NCBI GenBank assembly: GCA_905214675.1
Contig: CAJMMS010000004.1
Location: 7,527-71,526, forward strand
Direction: 5' to 3'
Length of the DNA: 64,000 nt
Origin: an uncultured bacterium
Lineage (GTDB): Bacteria > Bacillota > Clostridia > Lachnospirales > Lachnospiraceae
Part shown: positions 36,327-45,075 of the stretch, piece by piece
Layout: every line of letters starts with the position of its first letter
Position numbering within the stretch: the stretch's first letter is position 1
Position numbers and translations under genes: made by a program
The notes under the pieces: generated by a model
What the model saw: the letters and a program-made list of their open reading frames with translations, nothing else
What the model was told of the DNA's origin: nothing
The model's database searches: none

Positions 36327-37014
36327 TTCTTCTGTTTCCTCCTGCCAAAATGACCAGACGCAGCAGTTGCAGGATCGATGCAGCAAGACTTGCCACATAG
36401 GTCATGGCTGCGGCCCGAAGTACTTTCTTTGCACCCGTGATCTCACTGCTTCCAAGCATACCAGTGCCTTCCAGAATCTGAATGGCTCGGCTGGATGCGT
36501 TAAATTCAACCGGCAGTGTTACCAACTGGAAGATCACGGCCAGTCCAAACAAGAGGATCCCAAGCATCAGAAGCGGACGCATGCTGAAGATCAGTCCTGC
36601 GACAAAAATCGGCCAGGAAAGGCTGGAACCGATATTTGCTGCCGGGACCAGCGTGCTTCGAAGCACCAGCGGCCCATAGCCTTTCTGATGCTGGATCGCA
36701 TGACCGCACTCATGAGCTGCCACACAGACCGCTGCTACCGATTCGGACGCATATGTGCTGTCCGAAAGACGCAGTACTTTTGACCTTGGATCATAATGAT
36801 CTGTCAGTTCCCCTGCCACACGTTCAATACGCACATCATAAATCCCACTTCTGTTCAGCACTTCCTGTGCCGCCTGTGCTCCTGTATAACCTGCCATACA
36901 ACGTACTTTTGAATACTTTGCGAAAGTGCTCTTTACACCTGCAGACGCAATCATGGTCAGGATCAGTCCTGCAAAAACAAGTATTACCGTTGGATCATAA
37001 TACCATCCATACAT
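36319..37014 (-). CDS. YugP-type zinc metallopeptidase (membrane)
   Basis: 231-residue membrane protein with the zinc-protease motif AAHECGHAIQHQ near residue 98. A membrane helix opens the protein (VILVFAGLILTMIASAGV), and several more follow the HExxH site. The downstream EFNASSRAIQILEGTGM block, with a possible third ligand Glu, is typical of the YugP family. Substrate is unknown. It overlaps rsmB by 8 bp and touches fmt, a conserved order in Clostridia. Confidence 0.9.
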   Translation of the reverse strand: MYGWYYDPTVILVFAGLILTMIASAGVKSTFAKYSKVRCMAGYTGAQAAQEVLNRSGIYDVRIERVAGELTDHYDPRSKVLRLSDSTYASESVAAVCVAAHECGHAIQHQKGYGPLVLRSTLVPAANIGSSLSWPIFVAGLIFSMRPLLMLGILLFGLAVIFQLVTLPVEFNASSRAIQILEGTGMLGSSEITGAKKVLRAAAMTYVASLAASILQLLRLVILAGGNRRND

Positions 37015-37943
37015 TATAAGATCATCCCTTTCTCAAGTTGGCAGCCCCGAAGGAAGGCTGCCGTGTCCATGCGTTTCTTTCCTTCTAACTGAAGTTCTCT
37101 GATTGCCAGTACCTGATCTCCTGTCTGGATCAGAAATTCATTCTTTTCCGCCTTTAATATGGTTCCCGGCTGTTCTTTTTCGCCGGACTGCTCACATACA
37201 TCCGCAGCCCAGATTTTTAAGGTTTTGCCATTTAACTTTGTATAAGCGCTTGGCCATGGATTCAGGCCGCGGATCAGGCGTTCCAGTTCTTTCGCCGGAC
37301 AGTTCCAGTCGATCATACCCATATCTTTTGTGAGCATTTTTGCATAGGCAGTTGGTGACTCTCCCTGCTTCTGTGGGACAACAGTTCCTTTCTCCAATGC
37401 ATCGAGTGTCTCAAGAAGCAGTCCTGCCCCTGCTTTGCTTAATTTTTCAAACAGACTTCCGCCTGTTTCCTTTTCATCGAGCGGTACGACTGTTTTCAGC
37501 AGCATATCACCGGTATCCAGTCCGGCATCCATCTGCATCGTTGTCACACCCGATTCCTTTTCACCATCAATCACCGCCCACTGGATCGGAGCAGCCCCAC
37601 GGTACTTCGGCAGCAGTGAGCCATGTACATTGACACAGCCGTACGGTGCAATATCCAGGATTTCCTGTGGTATGATCTGTCCAAATGCCACTACAACCAG
37701 CACATCCGGTGCAAGCTTTCTGATCTGTTCGATCACTTCCGGATCTCTTACTTTTTTCGGCTGGTAAACCGGAATCTCCTCCCTTACTGCCACTTCTTTA
37801 ACCGGAGTGAACTGCATCGCTTTTCCGCGTCCTTTCGGTTTGTCCGGCTGCGTAAAGACGGCGATCACTTCATGCCGTGAAGCAACGAGTGCTTCCAGCG
37901 CTTCCACCGCAAAATCCGGTGTACCCATATATACAATCTTCAT
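37014..37943 (-). CDS. fmt: Methionyl-tRNA formyltransferase
   Basis: Formylates initiator Met-tRNA with 10-formyltetrahydrofolate. The catalytic region NVHGSLLPKYRGAAPIQWAVI is near residue 105, with the SLLPxYRGAAP signature; TGVTTMQMDAGLDTGDML-type substrate loop follows. A C-terminal beta-barrel begins near residue 205. 309 residues is usual. It precedes the YugP-type protease by a shared base and follows def by 15 bp, so formylation and deformylation enzymes are made together. Confidence 0.96.
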   Translation of the reverse strand: MKIVYMGTPDFAVEALEALVASRHEVIAVFTQPDKPKGRGKAMQFTPVKEVAVREEIPVYQPKKVRDPEVIEQIRKLAPDVLVVVAFGQIIPQEILDIAPYGCVNVHGSLLPKYRGAAPIQWAVIDGEKESGVTTMQMDAGLDTGDMLLKTVVPLDEKETGGSLFEKLSKAGAGLLLETLDALEKGTVVPQKQGESPTAYAKMLTKDMGMIDWNCPAKELERLIRGLNPWPSAYTKLNGKTLKIWAADVCEQSGEKEQPGTILKAEKNEFLIQTGDQVLAIRELQLEGKKRMDTAAFLRGCQLEKGMIL

Positions 37944-37957
37944 CCTGATGCCTCCTG

Positions 37958-38434
37958 TTATTCTTCTTCATCATAAGGAGCAACATCTTCTAATTCGCCC
38001 TCTACTTTTTCGACATACATATGTCCATCCAGATGTTCACACTCATGGCAGATGGCACGGGCAAGAAGCCCCTCACCTTCCAGAATAAATTCATTCATAT
38101 CTTCATCATATGCTTTTACTTTTGCATAATCCGGTCTGGTAACGATCCCCGTCTTTCCCGGAACGCTTAAGCATCCCTCATATCCTCTCTGCTCTCCGGA
38201 TGTCTCGATGATCACCGGATTGATCAGTACATGTGGATCATCCCCACAGTCGATCACAACGATACGTTTTAACATGCCGACCTGGTTTGCCGCAAGCCCT
38301 ACGCCCATGGCATCATACATTGTTTCAAACATGTCATCGATCAGTTCTCTTGTTTTTGGTGTGACCCCTTTTACTTCCTTACATACTTTGTTCAGCACTT
38401 CATCTCCAAGTACCCTTATTGTTCTGGTTGCCAT
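37958..38434 (-). CDS. def: Peptide deformylase
   Basis: Iron(II) hydrolase that removes the N-formyl group from new proteins. Three motifs: GVGLAANQVG, YEGCLSVPGKTG with the metal Cys, and ICHECEHLDGHMY with the HExxH. 158 residues. The ATG at 38434 (MATRTIRVLG) is used because GGAGG lies 10 bases before it; the open frame back to 38491 would overlap the end of priA. The stretch ends in acidic residues (DVAPYDEEE). Confidence 0.95.
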   Translation of the reverse strand: MATRTIRVLGDEVLNKVCKEVKGVTPKTRELIDDMFETMYDAMGVGLAANQVGMLKRIVVIDCGDDPHVLINPVIIETSGEQRGYEGCLSVPGKTGIVTRPDYAKVKAYDEDMNEFILEGEGLLARAICHECEHLDGHMYVEKVEGELEDVAPYDEEE

Positions 38435-38456
38435 CTTTTCCTGTCCTCCGTTTTCT

Positions 38457-40763
38457 TTAATCTCTGTCATACTGAATCGTAATTTTATCAAATCCTCTGT
38501 TCATTTGAATATACTGTTCTGTCCTGGCCTTGATCTGATCCAGAACGGTACTTTCTTCATGCCGCACGTAGATCACTTTCCGGTAAATGTCTGCAACTTT
38601 GGAAACACTTTCATCTGCCGGTCCGATCACTCTTGCCTGTGTTTTTCCTGCCAGCACATCCAGATATTTTTTCAGATATTCCATCGCCATCTGAAGGTAG
38701 CTTTCGTTTTCACTCTGTCCATGCAAGGCAAGCATACTTCCGACCGGTGGATAATCCATAAATCTGCGGTACAGGATCTCCTCCTCATAAAAATTATGGT
38801 AATCCTGCACTGCCGCTGCTTTTATACTATAATTATCAGGCTCATATGTCTGGATCACAACCTGGCCTGTTTTATCTCCGCGTCCTGCGCGTCCTGCCGC
38901 CTGCACCAGAAGCTGAAACGTCCTCTCTGCTGCCCGGTAATCACTCATATGGAGCGACAGATCTGCTGCCAGTGCACCTACTAATGTTACCTTTGCAAAA
39001 TCATGCCCTTTCACGATCATCTGCGTTCCCACCAGAATATCTGCCCGGTGCTCTGCAAAAGCTTCCAGAATCTTGTGATGTCCGTCTTTTCCTCTGGTCG
39101 TATCCGCATCCATACGCAAAATGCGTGCTTTTGGAAACATTTTCTGCACCTGGCTGACTACCTGCTGTGTCCCTGCCTGAAAACTTCCGATAAATGGAGA
39201 TCCACAGGATGGACACCGATGCGGTGCCGGCTGTGTATAACCACAATAGTGACATACAAGCTTTTCCTGTTCCTTCCCCTGTCTGTGCAATGACAAGGAC
39301 ACATTACAATGCGGACAGCCGATCACGCTGCCGCAGGAACGACAGGATACAAAACCCGCATAACCACGACGGTTTAAAAACAGCATAGCCTGGTTTCCCT
39401 CTTCCAGACATCTTGCCAGAAGTTCCTGTAAATGCCTGCTTAAGATACTACGATTGCCTTCCCGCATCTCCTTTCGCATGTCCTCTATCCGGACATCCGG
39501 CAATGCTTTTCCATTTGCCCGCTGTGTCATCTCAAGCAGAGCATATTCTCCTTTTTCTGCCCGATAATACGACTCAACCGAAGGCGTCGCTGACCCAAGA
39601 ATCAGCTTTGCCCCTTCCAGTTCTGCCCGTTTCTGTGCCGCCTCCCGCGCATGATAGCGCGGAACTGTCTCGCTTTTGTAGGACTCCTCATGCTCTTCAT
39701 CGATCATAATAACACCCAGATTTGAAAATGGTGTGAACAGCGCCGACCTTGGACCGATCATAACGTCAATCTCGCCGTTTTTTGCCTTTTCGTACTGGTC
39801 ATAGCGCTCGCCTGCCGACATTCTGGAATGCAGGATCGAAACCCGGCTGCCAAAACGCCGGTAAAAGCGCAGAACCATCTGATATGTCAGGGCGATCTCC
39901 GGAATCAGAAAAATTGCCTGTTTTCCCTGTTTTCGCATAAAATCGATCAGTTCCATGTAAACTTCTGTTTTGCCGCTCCCAGTCACGCCATGCAGCAGAT
40001 AAACGGCTGGCTCTTTCTGATTCCATTCTTTTAAGATCGTTCCCAGCACGCTTCTCTGCTCTTCATTCAAAATAAGTTCTCTGCCTGTCTGTGTTGTTCC
40101 TTCTCCCAGATCCTGCCCTGCTTCCTGACACACCAGATCCAGCGGATCCCGGTAAAGCCGCATCCGTTCCAGTCTCAGGATGCCCTTTTCTTCCATTGCC
40201 CGCACAACCGGCATCGTAATGCCATACTGCTCTTTTGCACGCTCCCACGAAAGGATCGCCTTGCCTTTTTCACTCTGTTCTGCCGCTTCCAGCAGTGCCC
40301 CAAGAAGCCTTGCTCTGGCTTTCTGGTTTTTCTTTTCAAACAGGGCAAGCATTTCCTGTGCTTCTTCTTTTTTCAGGAGCAGGCGGATCTGTTTCTGCTC
40401 CCGCTGTGTCACCTTCTGTTTCACTGGAAGCACTGCCTTTAATGCCTGGATCATCGTAGAACCATAATAATCCCGCATCCATGCGGCCAGTGCGATCAGC
40501 TTTCCTTCTACCTTCATCTGCCCCTGGCTGACTTCCTGGATCTCTTTGATCTTCTCCGGCGGATAATCGGAATGTTCTGTCAGTCCGATCACATATCCCT
40601 GTATCCTGCGGTTTCCGTTTCCAAACGGGATCGTAACTGCCGTTCCCGGCCGGATCTCTGCCTGAAGTTCTTCCGGCACACGGTATTGAAAAATCTTATC
40701 CAGTTTTTCGTGACTGATATCTACGATCACATTCGCATAAAGTATCTGTCTTTGTCCTGTCAC
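38457..40763 (-). CDS. priA: Primosomal replication restart helicase PriA
   Basis: Recognises stalled forks and reloads the replisome. The 3'-DNA-binding domain opens the protein (ANVIVDISHEKLDKIFQYRV). Walker A GVTGSGKTEVYME and the DEEH box (MIDEEHEESY) mark the SF2 helicase core. A zinc-binding insert with CRSCGSVIGCPHC, CHYCG and CPSCGS lies near residues 490-545, and motif VI QAAGRAGRG near 675. 768 residues. It is followed by def and lies directly after murE (1 bp apart), a mixed wall/replication context. Confidence 0.95.
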   Translation of the reverse strand: MTGQRQILYANVIVDISHEKLDKIFQYRVPEELQAEIRPGTAVTIPFGNGNRRIQGYVIGLTEHSDYPPEKIKEIQEVSQGQMKVEGKLIALAAWMRDYYGSTMIQALKAVLPVKQKVTQREQKQIRLLLKKEEAQEMLALFEKKNQKARARLLGALLEAAEQSEKGKAILSWERAKEQYGITMPVVRAMEEKGILRLERMRLYRDPLDLVCQEAGQDLGEGTTQTGRELILNEEQRSVLGTILKEWNQKEPAVYLLHGVTGSGKTEVYMELIDFMRKQGKQAIFLIPEIALTYQMVLRFYRRFGSRVSILHSRMSAGERYDQYEKAKNGEIDVMIGPRSALFTPFSNLGVIMIDEEHEESYKSETVPRYHAREAAQKRAELEGAKLILGSATPSVESYYRAEKGEYALLEMTQRANGKALPDVRIEDMRKEMREGNRSILSRHLQELLARCLEEGNQAMLFLNRRGYAGFVSCRSCGSVIGCPHCNVSLSLHRQGKEQEKLVCHYCGYTQPAPHRCPSCGSPFIGSFQAGTQQVVSQVQKMFPKARILRMDADTTRGKDGHHKILEAFAEHRADILVGTQMIVKGHDFAKVTLVGALAADLSLHMSDYRAAERTFQLLVQAAGRAGRGDKTGQVVIQTYEPDNYSIKAAAVQDYHNFYEEEILYRRFMDYPPVGSMLALHGQSENESYLQMAMEYLKKYLDVLAGKTQARVIGPADESVSKVADIYRKVIYVRHEESTVLDQIKARTEQYIQMNRGFDKITIQYDRD

Positions 40764-42239
40764 TTACTTTCCTTTCGCCGCATCTTCCGCAAGGATCTCC
40801 CGGATCAGCACACGTTCATCCATCGGATATTTTTTTCCTTCGATCTCCTGGTAATCCTCATGACCCTTTCCGGCAAGTACGATCACATCCCCCTTCTGAC
40901 CATGATGGATTGCCCAGGCGATCGCTTCTTTTCGATCCGGGATCTCGATATACTTTCCATTCGTCTTTTCAATGCCGGTGCGGATATCCGCAATGATATC
41001 CAGCGGTTTCTCAAACCGTGGATTATCGGATGTGATGATCGTCAGATCGGCAAGTCTTCCGGAAACTTCTCCCATCTCAAATCTTCTGGATCTTGCACGG
41101 TTTCCTCCACATCCAAACAGACATACCAGACGTTTTGGATGATATTCTTTTAATGTGGTCAGAAGGCTCTCAAGGCTCATGGCATTATGGGCGTAGTCGA
41201 TCATCAGCGTGAAATCATCAGAAACTTTGATCATCTCAATCCTTCCCTTTACCTTTGCCTGTGCCAGTGCTTTTAAAATATTTTCTTTGGAGACACCAAA
41301 ATGACGGCAGACTGCGATCGCCGTCAGAGAATTGTACACGCTGAATTTGCCCGGAATATCAATTTCCACATCCAGTTGGAAATCTTTTGCTTCTGCTGTG
41401 TAATCAATGCCAAGGTATCCCGGTCTTGATACCAGCTTCGTATTTTCCGCACGCAGATCTGCTTTCTCTGAAAATCCAAAAGTCTCAAGCTTACAGGTAT
41501 GACCCTTTAACACCTGATCAAGATGTTTATCATCCATATTGACGATACCAAGCTTACACTGCTGGAACAGCAGTCCTTTGCAGTGCATATAGTCCTCAAA
41601 ACTTGCATGTTCTGCAGGTCCGATGTGATCCGGCTCGATGTTTGTGAAAATACCGATTTCAAATGGAATACCTGCCGTCCTGTGCAGCATCAGCCCCTGC
41701 GAAGACACTTCCATGACAACACAGTCGCATCCAGCCTCTGCCATTTTTGCGAAATAAGACTGAACTGTGTACGATTCCGGAGTCGTATTCACTGCCGGAA
41801 TGTGTTCATCTCCAATGATCGCTTCAATCGTGCCGATCAGACCAACCTTATGACCTGCCCCTTCCAGAATGGATTTGATCATATACGTCGTTGTGGTTTT
41901 TCCCTTTGTTCCGGTAATACCGATCACTTTCATTTTTTCCGCCGGATAATCAAAATATGCAGCAGAGATCAGTGCCATCGCATAGCGGCTGTCTGCCACT
42001 TTGATGACTGTCACATCCTCCGGAACTTCTACTTCATCCTGCACAACCAGGACTTTTGCCCCTTTGGCGATCACATCGGCTGCGTATTTGTGTCCGTCAG
42101 AAACGGCTCCTTTGATGCAGAAAAACAACGATCCCTCTTTTGCTTTTCTGGAGTCATTGACAAGATCTGTCACCTCGACATCTACAGAGCCATTTATACA
42201 TTCATATTCTACTCTTTCCAGTAATCTTGTTAATCTCAT
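40764..42239 (-). CDS. murE: UDP-MurNAc-tripeptide synthetase (meso-DAP type)
   Basis: Adds the third stem-peptide residue to UDP-MurNAc-L-Ala-D-Glu. ATP loop GITGTKGKTTTTYMI near residue 107; DYAHNAMSLE and the specificity motif SDNPRFEKP. DNPR is the block that, in characterised enzymes, goes with meso-diaminopimelate rather than lysine. The start at 42239 has GGAGGTGAAAG before it. 491 residues. It lies away from the dcw cluster, next to priA. Confidence 0.94.
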   Translation of the reverse strand: MRLTRLLERVEYECINGSVDVEVTDLVNDSRKAKEGSLFFCIKGAVSDGHKYAADVIAKGAKVLVVQDEVEVPEDVTVIKVADSRYAMALISAAYFDYPAEKMKVIGITGTKGKTTTTYMIKSILEGAGHKVGLIGTIEAIIGDEHIPAVNTTPESYTVQSYFAKMAEAGCDCVVMEVSSQGLMLHRTAGIPFEIGIFTNIEPDHIGPAEHASFEDYMHCKGLLFQQCKLGIVNMDDKHLDQVLKGHTCKLETFGFSEKADLRAENTKLVSRPGYLGIDYTAEAKDFQLDVEIDIPGKFSVYNSLTAIAVCRHFGVSKENILKALAQAKVKGRIEMIKVSDDFTLMIDYAHNAMSLESLLTTLKEYHPKRLVCLFGCGGNRARSRRFEMGEVSGRLADLTIITSDNPRFEKPLDIIADIRTGIEKTNGKYIEIPDRKEAIAWAIHHGQKGDVIVLAGKGHEDYQEIEGKKYPMDERVLIREILAEDAAKGK

Positions 42240-42311
42240 ATGGCTTTCACCTCCATAAACAGTAGGATAGCACATCTACCCTTCTATTTCAAACATTTTC
42301 CTCTCTTCCAT

Positions 42312-42545
42312 CTACCATGTTTTCAGGATCTCGATGATCTCCTTCTCATAATCTCCGGTGATATCTTCCTGTCTTCCTACCGTACGCACATTTGTCTCCG
42401 CCCCGTATCCATTGTCCTCAAATTCCCAGATATGGTAGCTCAGTCCCCGGTGCTCAAAATCAATGCTTCCAAGCCCGTCCTCTTCGGTGTATTCGTATTT
42501 CCACTGTTTCTCTTTTAAATAATCCTGTATTTTTTCAAGACGCAT
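42312..42545 (-). CDS. Conserved small protein, unknown function
   Basis: 77 residues starting MRLEKIQDYLKEKQWKYEY. It is rich in Glu and aromatic residues with no membrane helix or Cys. GLGSIDFEHRGLSYHIWEF and AETNVRTVGRQ suggest a small alpha-beta fold. A GGGAG ribosome site lies 7 bases before the ATG at 42545; the open frame further up runs through palindromic intergenic sequence and is not credible. I do not recognise a function. Confidence 0.65.
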   Translation of the reverse strand: MRLEKIQDYLKEKQWKYEYTEEDGLGSIDFEHRGLSYHIWEFEDNGYGAETNVRTVGRQEDITGDYEKEIIEILKTW

Positions 42546-42575
42546 CTGTCTGCTCCCTTTCTTCCTCTTTGTGTT

Positions 42576-42701
42576 AAGCGGATATTCGCAATCCGCTTTG
42601 CTGCTTGCCATAACCAAAGAACTGCTCCTTACTTTGTCCTTCCCTATTCTTCTACGCTCCGCTTCGGTCGGTGCTAAACATGTGCCACCGGCACATAGCA
42701 C
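42576..42701. repeat. Palindromic intergenic repeats
   Basis: An 8-bp arm palindrome (AAGCGGAT/ATCCGCTT, 42576-42598), and a nested one at 42671-42701 with outer GTGCTA/TAGCAC and inner ATGTGCC/GGCACAT. The word TCCGCTTCGGTCGG before it (42658-42671) recurs at 54864-54877 ahead of a palindrome of the same build. No gene is seen from 42546 to 42847 apart from these and the terminator. Confidence 0.7.
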
Positions 42702-42758
42702 CTGGCATTTTTTATTTTAACACAGGAAATACCACTGCTGCAACTTCGGCTAAAAGAA

Positions 42759-42789
42759 AAACCTCCAGAGCACATCTGCCCTGAAGGTT
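42759..42789 (-). terminator. Terminator after the flavodoxin gene
   Basis: Minus strand AACCTTCAGGGCA and TGCTCTGGAGGTT (13 bp with two wobble or mismatch positions, loop GATGTG part) are followed by TTTCTTTT. It closes the DUF2325-DUF3793-flavodoxin unit. Confidence 0.85.
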
Positions 42790-42847
42790 CTCACTTCTTT
42801 TCTTATTGCGGTTTTATGAAATATATGTTTTGTATCACAGGATCTGC

Positions 42848-43270
42848 TTATGCCAGTGCTTTTCCGAGATTGACACAGTTTGCTTCTGCTTCATCATCCG
42901 GTGTTTCGTTACAGATCACGCTGTCACCTGCAAGAACGGCACCGTCATTTTTGCAGGTTTCTTCCCAGTTCTGCATCCATTCTCCATCGCCCCATCCGTA
43001 AGAACCAAACAGTGCGATCTTCTTGCCCTGAAGTTTGGATTCGCAGGAAGCAAACATCGGCTCAAAGATGGTATCTTCCAGTTCTTCGCATCCCATGGAC
43101 GGGCATCCGAATGCTACCGCATCAAATTCATCCATTTTATCAGCGGAGAATCCTTCTGCTTCAAATACTTCTACTTCTGCTCCGGCTGCTTTTGCACCTT
43201 CTGCTACTTTGTTTGCCATGATCTCTGTGTTTCCTGTTCCACTCCAATATACAACTGCTACTTTGCTCAT
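42848..43270 (-). CDS. Flavodoxin
   Basis: FMN electron carrier of 140 residues. The phosphate-binding loop YWSGTGNTEIMANKVAEG is at residues 9-26, FGCPSMGCEELED is the second FMN loop, and FGSYGWGDGEWM the third. Flavodoxins replace ferredoxin when iron is short, and this gene sits close to the feo genes behind two DUF genes and a TTAG-N6-CTAA site. Iron regulation is inferred from that context. Confidence 0.93.
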   Translation of the reverse strand: MSKVAVVYWSGTGNTEIMANKVAEGAKAAGAEVEVFEAEGFSADKMDEFDAVAFGCPSMGCEELEDTIFEPMFASCESKLQGKKIALFGSYGWGDGEWMQNWEETCKNDGAVLAGDSVICNETPDDEAEANCVNLGKALA

Positions 43271-43380
43271 GTTTTATTCCTCTTCTTTCTTTTTATATTT
43301 TTCATGCTGCCGGACTTTTGTCCTCCAACATTTTTTAACAATATCTGCGGATCATTTGCTGCAAAACTATGTTCGCAGTC

Positions 43381-43932
43381 CTATGATGCGACAGTAAGCG
43401 TGCGGATGTCCCGTCCCTGGCTCCAGAGTCTTCGATAGACTTCTCTGCATTTTTTGTATTTTGCAAAAAGCTTTCTTGTTTCACATTCATTGCAATATAC
43501 TTTCCAGCAGCCGGAACATTTGTAATTCTGCCCTGCGTTTTCAATGAAACCAACCACATCTTCCAGCGGATAGTCCAGGAACACTCCAATCTCATGTGGA
43601 AATCCCTCTGCCTTTGCAAGACGCTCTTTCAGCCGTTGCAATGCATAATCAGCATCGTTCTGTACATAGCCGTATTTTCCAAGGAAGCTTTGCACTTCCG
43701 GCTCATCCAGCCGCTCCTGTAGCCTCTGTTTACGGCATACATACATCAGTGCCTTCTGATTCTGTACTCTCAGAACAACAAGTGAAATCCCCCTCGCCTG
43801 TAATTCCTGATTCCAGTACTGTACCTGCTGCTCTGGCATTTTCTCCGGTGCAAAAGACCAGGTAAATAAATTTGCCGTTTTCACCGATGCCAGGGTCGGC
43901 GAACAGTGTTCGATCAGATATCGTTCCAGCAT
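43381..43932 (-). CDS. DUF3793 family protein
   Basis: 183-residue soluble protein of unknown function. Family features: IEHCSPTLASVKTANLF at the start, HEIGVFLDYPLEDVVGFIENAG near residue 115, and a Cys cluster KCSGCWKVYCNECE near 137 followed by a basic KKCREVYRRLW helix. The cysteines could bind a metal. It usually lies beside DUF2325 and flavodoxin genes in Clostridia, as here, so a role in iron limitation or redox is likely but unproven. Confidence 0.85.
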   Translation of the reverse strand: MLERYLIEHCSPTLASVKTANLFTWSFAPEKMPEQQVQYWNQELQARGISLVVLRVQNQKALMYVCRKQRLQERLDEPEVQSFLGKYGYVQNDADYALQRLKERLAKAEGFPHEIGVFLDYPLEDVVGFIENAGQNYKCSGCWKVYCNECETRKLFAKYKKCREVYRRLWSQGRDIRTLTVAS

Positions 43933-43948
43933 GAGAAACCTCCTTTTT

Positions 43949-44236
43949 TTACATTACTGCGCAATGTTCTTCCAGTACGGTGTGCAATGCACTTGCGCTG
44001 CTGCTGTGGATCCTTGCAACTGGAATGTTATTCCGTTTCGCTTCCTGAACCGCTGTGTTCACCATTTTGTGTGACACGGTGTTGGTAAACAGGATCAGAA
44101 GATCCGGGCAACCGATTTTCTTTCTTACCGAGCCATGCTCTTTTGCAAAAACTTTTGCTTTGCAGCCATGGCATTTGCAGATGTCAGCGTACTGACAGAC
44201 CATTCTTTCGTTTCCTCCAATAATCACTACACTCAT
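43949..44236 (-). CDS. DUF2325 family protein
   Basis: 95-residue protein with a Rossmann-like pattern: SVVIIGGNERM at the start, LLILFTNTVSHKMVNTAVQEA, and PVARIHSSSASALHTVL near the end. Two Cys in ADICKCHGCKAKVF may bind metal. The ATG at 44236 with GGAGAGG 8 bases upstream is chosen; the longer frame to 44311 has no ribosome site. First gene of the unit with DUF3793 and flavodoxin. Biochemical function is unknown. Confidence 0.85.
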   Translation of the reverse strand: MSVVIIGGNERMVCQYADICKCHGCKAKVFAKEHGSVRKKIGCPDLLILFTNTVSHKMVNTAVQEAKRNNIPVARIHSSSASALHTVLEEHCAVM

Positions 44237-44365
44237 GTTCTTATCCTCTCCATCTTTCTTAAAATTATGAGATGCCAGGGTCAGAAACCCAAAACCACGA
44301 TGTGCTTGCACAAGAGTGGTTTTATAGCATCTTTTTTCAGTCTTATTCTATGTGGCTATCTTTAA

Positions 44366-44379
44366 TTAGTTTTAACTAA
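44366..44379. promoter_or_regulatory. TTAG-N6-CTAA palindrome upstream of the DUF2325 operon
   Basis: TTAGTTTTAACTAA is a 14-bp inverted repeat (6-bp arms) about 130 bp upstream of the DUF2325 start, in an AT-rich promoter region. The same TTAG-N6-CTAA layout occurs before feoA and feoB, so one metal-dependent repressor may bind all three. Confidence 0.55.
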
Positions 44380-44395
44380 CTCACATTTTTAAAAG

Positions 44396-44430
44396 AACGG
44401 ACTGTCAAGACTATCCCGAAACAGTCCGTT
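44396..44430 (-). terminator. Terminator of the feo-fur operon
   Basis: Minus strand AACGGACTGT and ACAGTCCGTT (10-bp perfect stem, 15-nt loop) are followed by CTTTTAAAAA. It lies just after the Fur-family gene. Confidence 0.8.
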
Positions 44431-44437
44431 TTCGCCT

Positions 44438-44893
44438 TTATCTGGCACAGCACATGTCAGAATTCCAGGCTATCTTCTTTATTTCCTGATCTTCAATATA
44501 TCCGCATGCTTTTAAACCTGCCTGAAATACTGCATCCAGTTTTTCAGCAGAAAGGCAATAGGTAGTCCGGTCACTGAGTTCTACAACACAGCCGTTTGCA
44601 ACGTTTTTCTTGCGATTCTCTGCTTCACAGCTACCATCCTCGCACAATTCTTCACACGCTACTTTATACATATTCTTTCTGCTGATCGCGCCGATCTCTT
44701 CCAGCATATTCACCATACGATAAACCGTTGCGAAACCAATCTTTGCATCTTCTCTGGAAGCTTTGTAATAAATTTCTTTGCAGCAGGAGCAGTCCTCCTG
44801 CAGGATAATATCCAGAATGATCAGCCTCTGTCTTGTTATCCTGCAGCCACGCTCCTTAAGCTTGCGGATGATGTATTCTCTCTGTGGCACCAT
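44438..44893 (-). CDS. Fur-family transcriptional regulator
   Basis: 151-residue metalloregulator. Winged helix in the first 80 residues (YIIRKLKERGCRITRQRLII, KIGFATVYRMVNMLEEIGAI). The C-terminal half is short and Cys-rich (CEELCEDGSCEAENRKK), unlike the HHHDH sensing region of classical Fur, so the metal site may differ. ATG at 44893 with GGGAGG 4 bases upstream; the open frame to 44995 would overlap the Cys-rich peptide gene. Being last in the feoAAB unit suggests it controls iron uptake. Confidence 0.85.
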   Translation of the reverse strand: MVPQREYIIRKLKERGCRITRQRLIILDIILQEDCSCCKEIYYKASREDAKIGFATVYRMVNMLEEIGAISRKNMYKVACEELCEDGSCEAENRKKNVANGCVVELSDRTTYCLSAEKLDAVFQAGLKACGYIEDQEIKKIAWNSDMCCAR

Positions 44894-44903
44894 CGTCCCT
44901 CCC

Positions 44904-45041
44904 TTAATGGCAGTGACCGCCACAATTCTTACAGTCTCCGCCGCACTGAATGGATTTTCCGTTTTTCTTATCGCGTACCATACTGCGGACAGCAAGTGCT
45001 ACAACTCCTGCCACAATAATACCAACTACAACTGTTCCCAT
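44904..45041 (-). CDS. FeoB-associated Cys-rich membrane protein
   Basis: 45-residue peptide starting MGTVVVGIIVAGVVALAVR, one membrane helix, then a basic stretch and a Cys/His-rich tail (QCGGDCKNCGGHCH). Such peptides commonly follow feoB in Firmicutes and Bacteroidetes, taking the place of FeoC. GGAGG lies 7 bases before the ATG. It sits between feoB and the fur-like gene with gaps of 34 and 10 bp. Confidence 0.88.
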   Translation of the reverse strand: MGTVVVGIIVAGVVALAVRSMVRDKKNGKSIQCGGDCKNCGGHCH

Positions 45042-45075
45042 AAAAAATCCTCCTTTCAGGCTTTCGGCAAAATTT

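Noticed and set aside
42546..42701. N-terminal 52-codon extension of the small protein gene at 42312
   Set aside because: The extension translates the palindromic intergenic repeat, and a good ribosome site marks the ATG at 42545.
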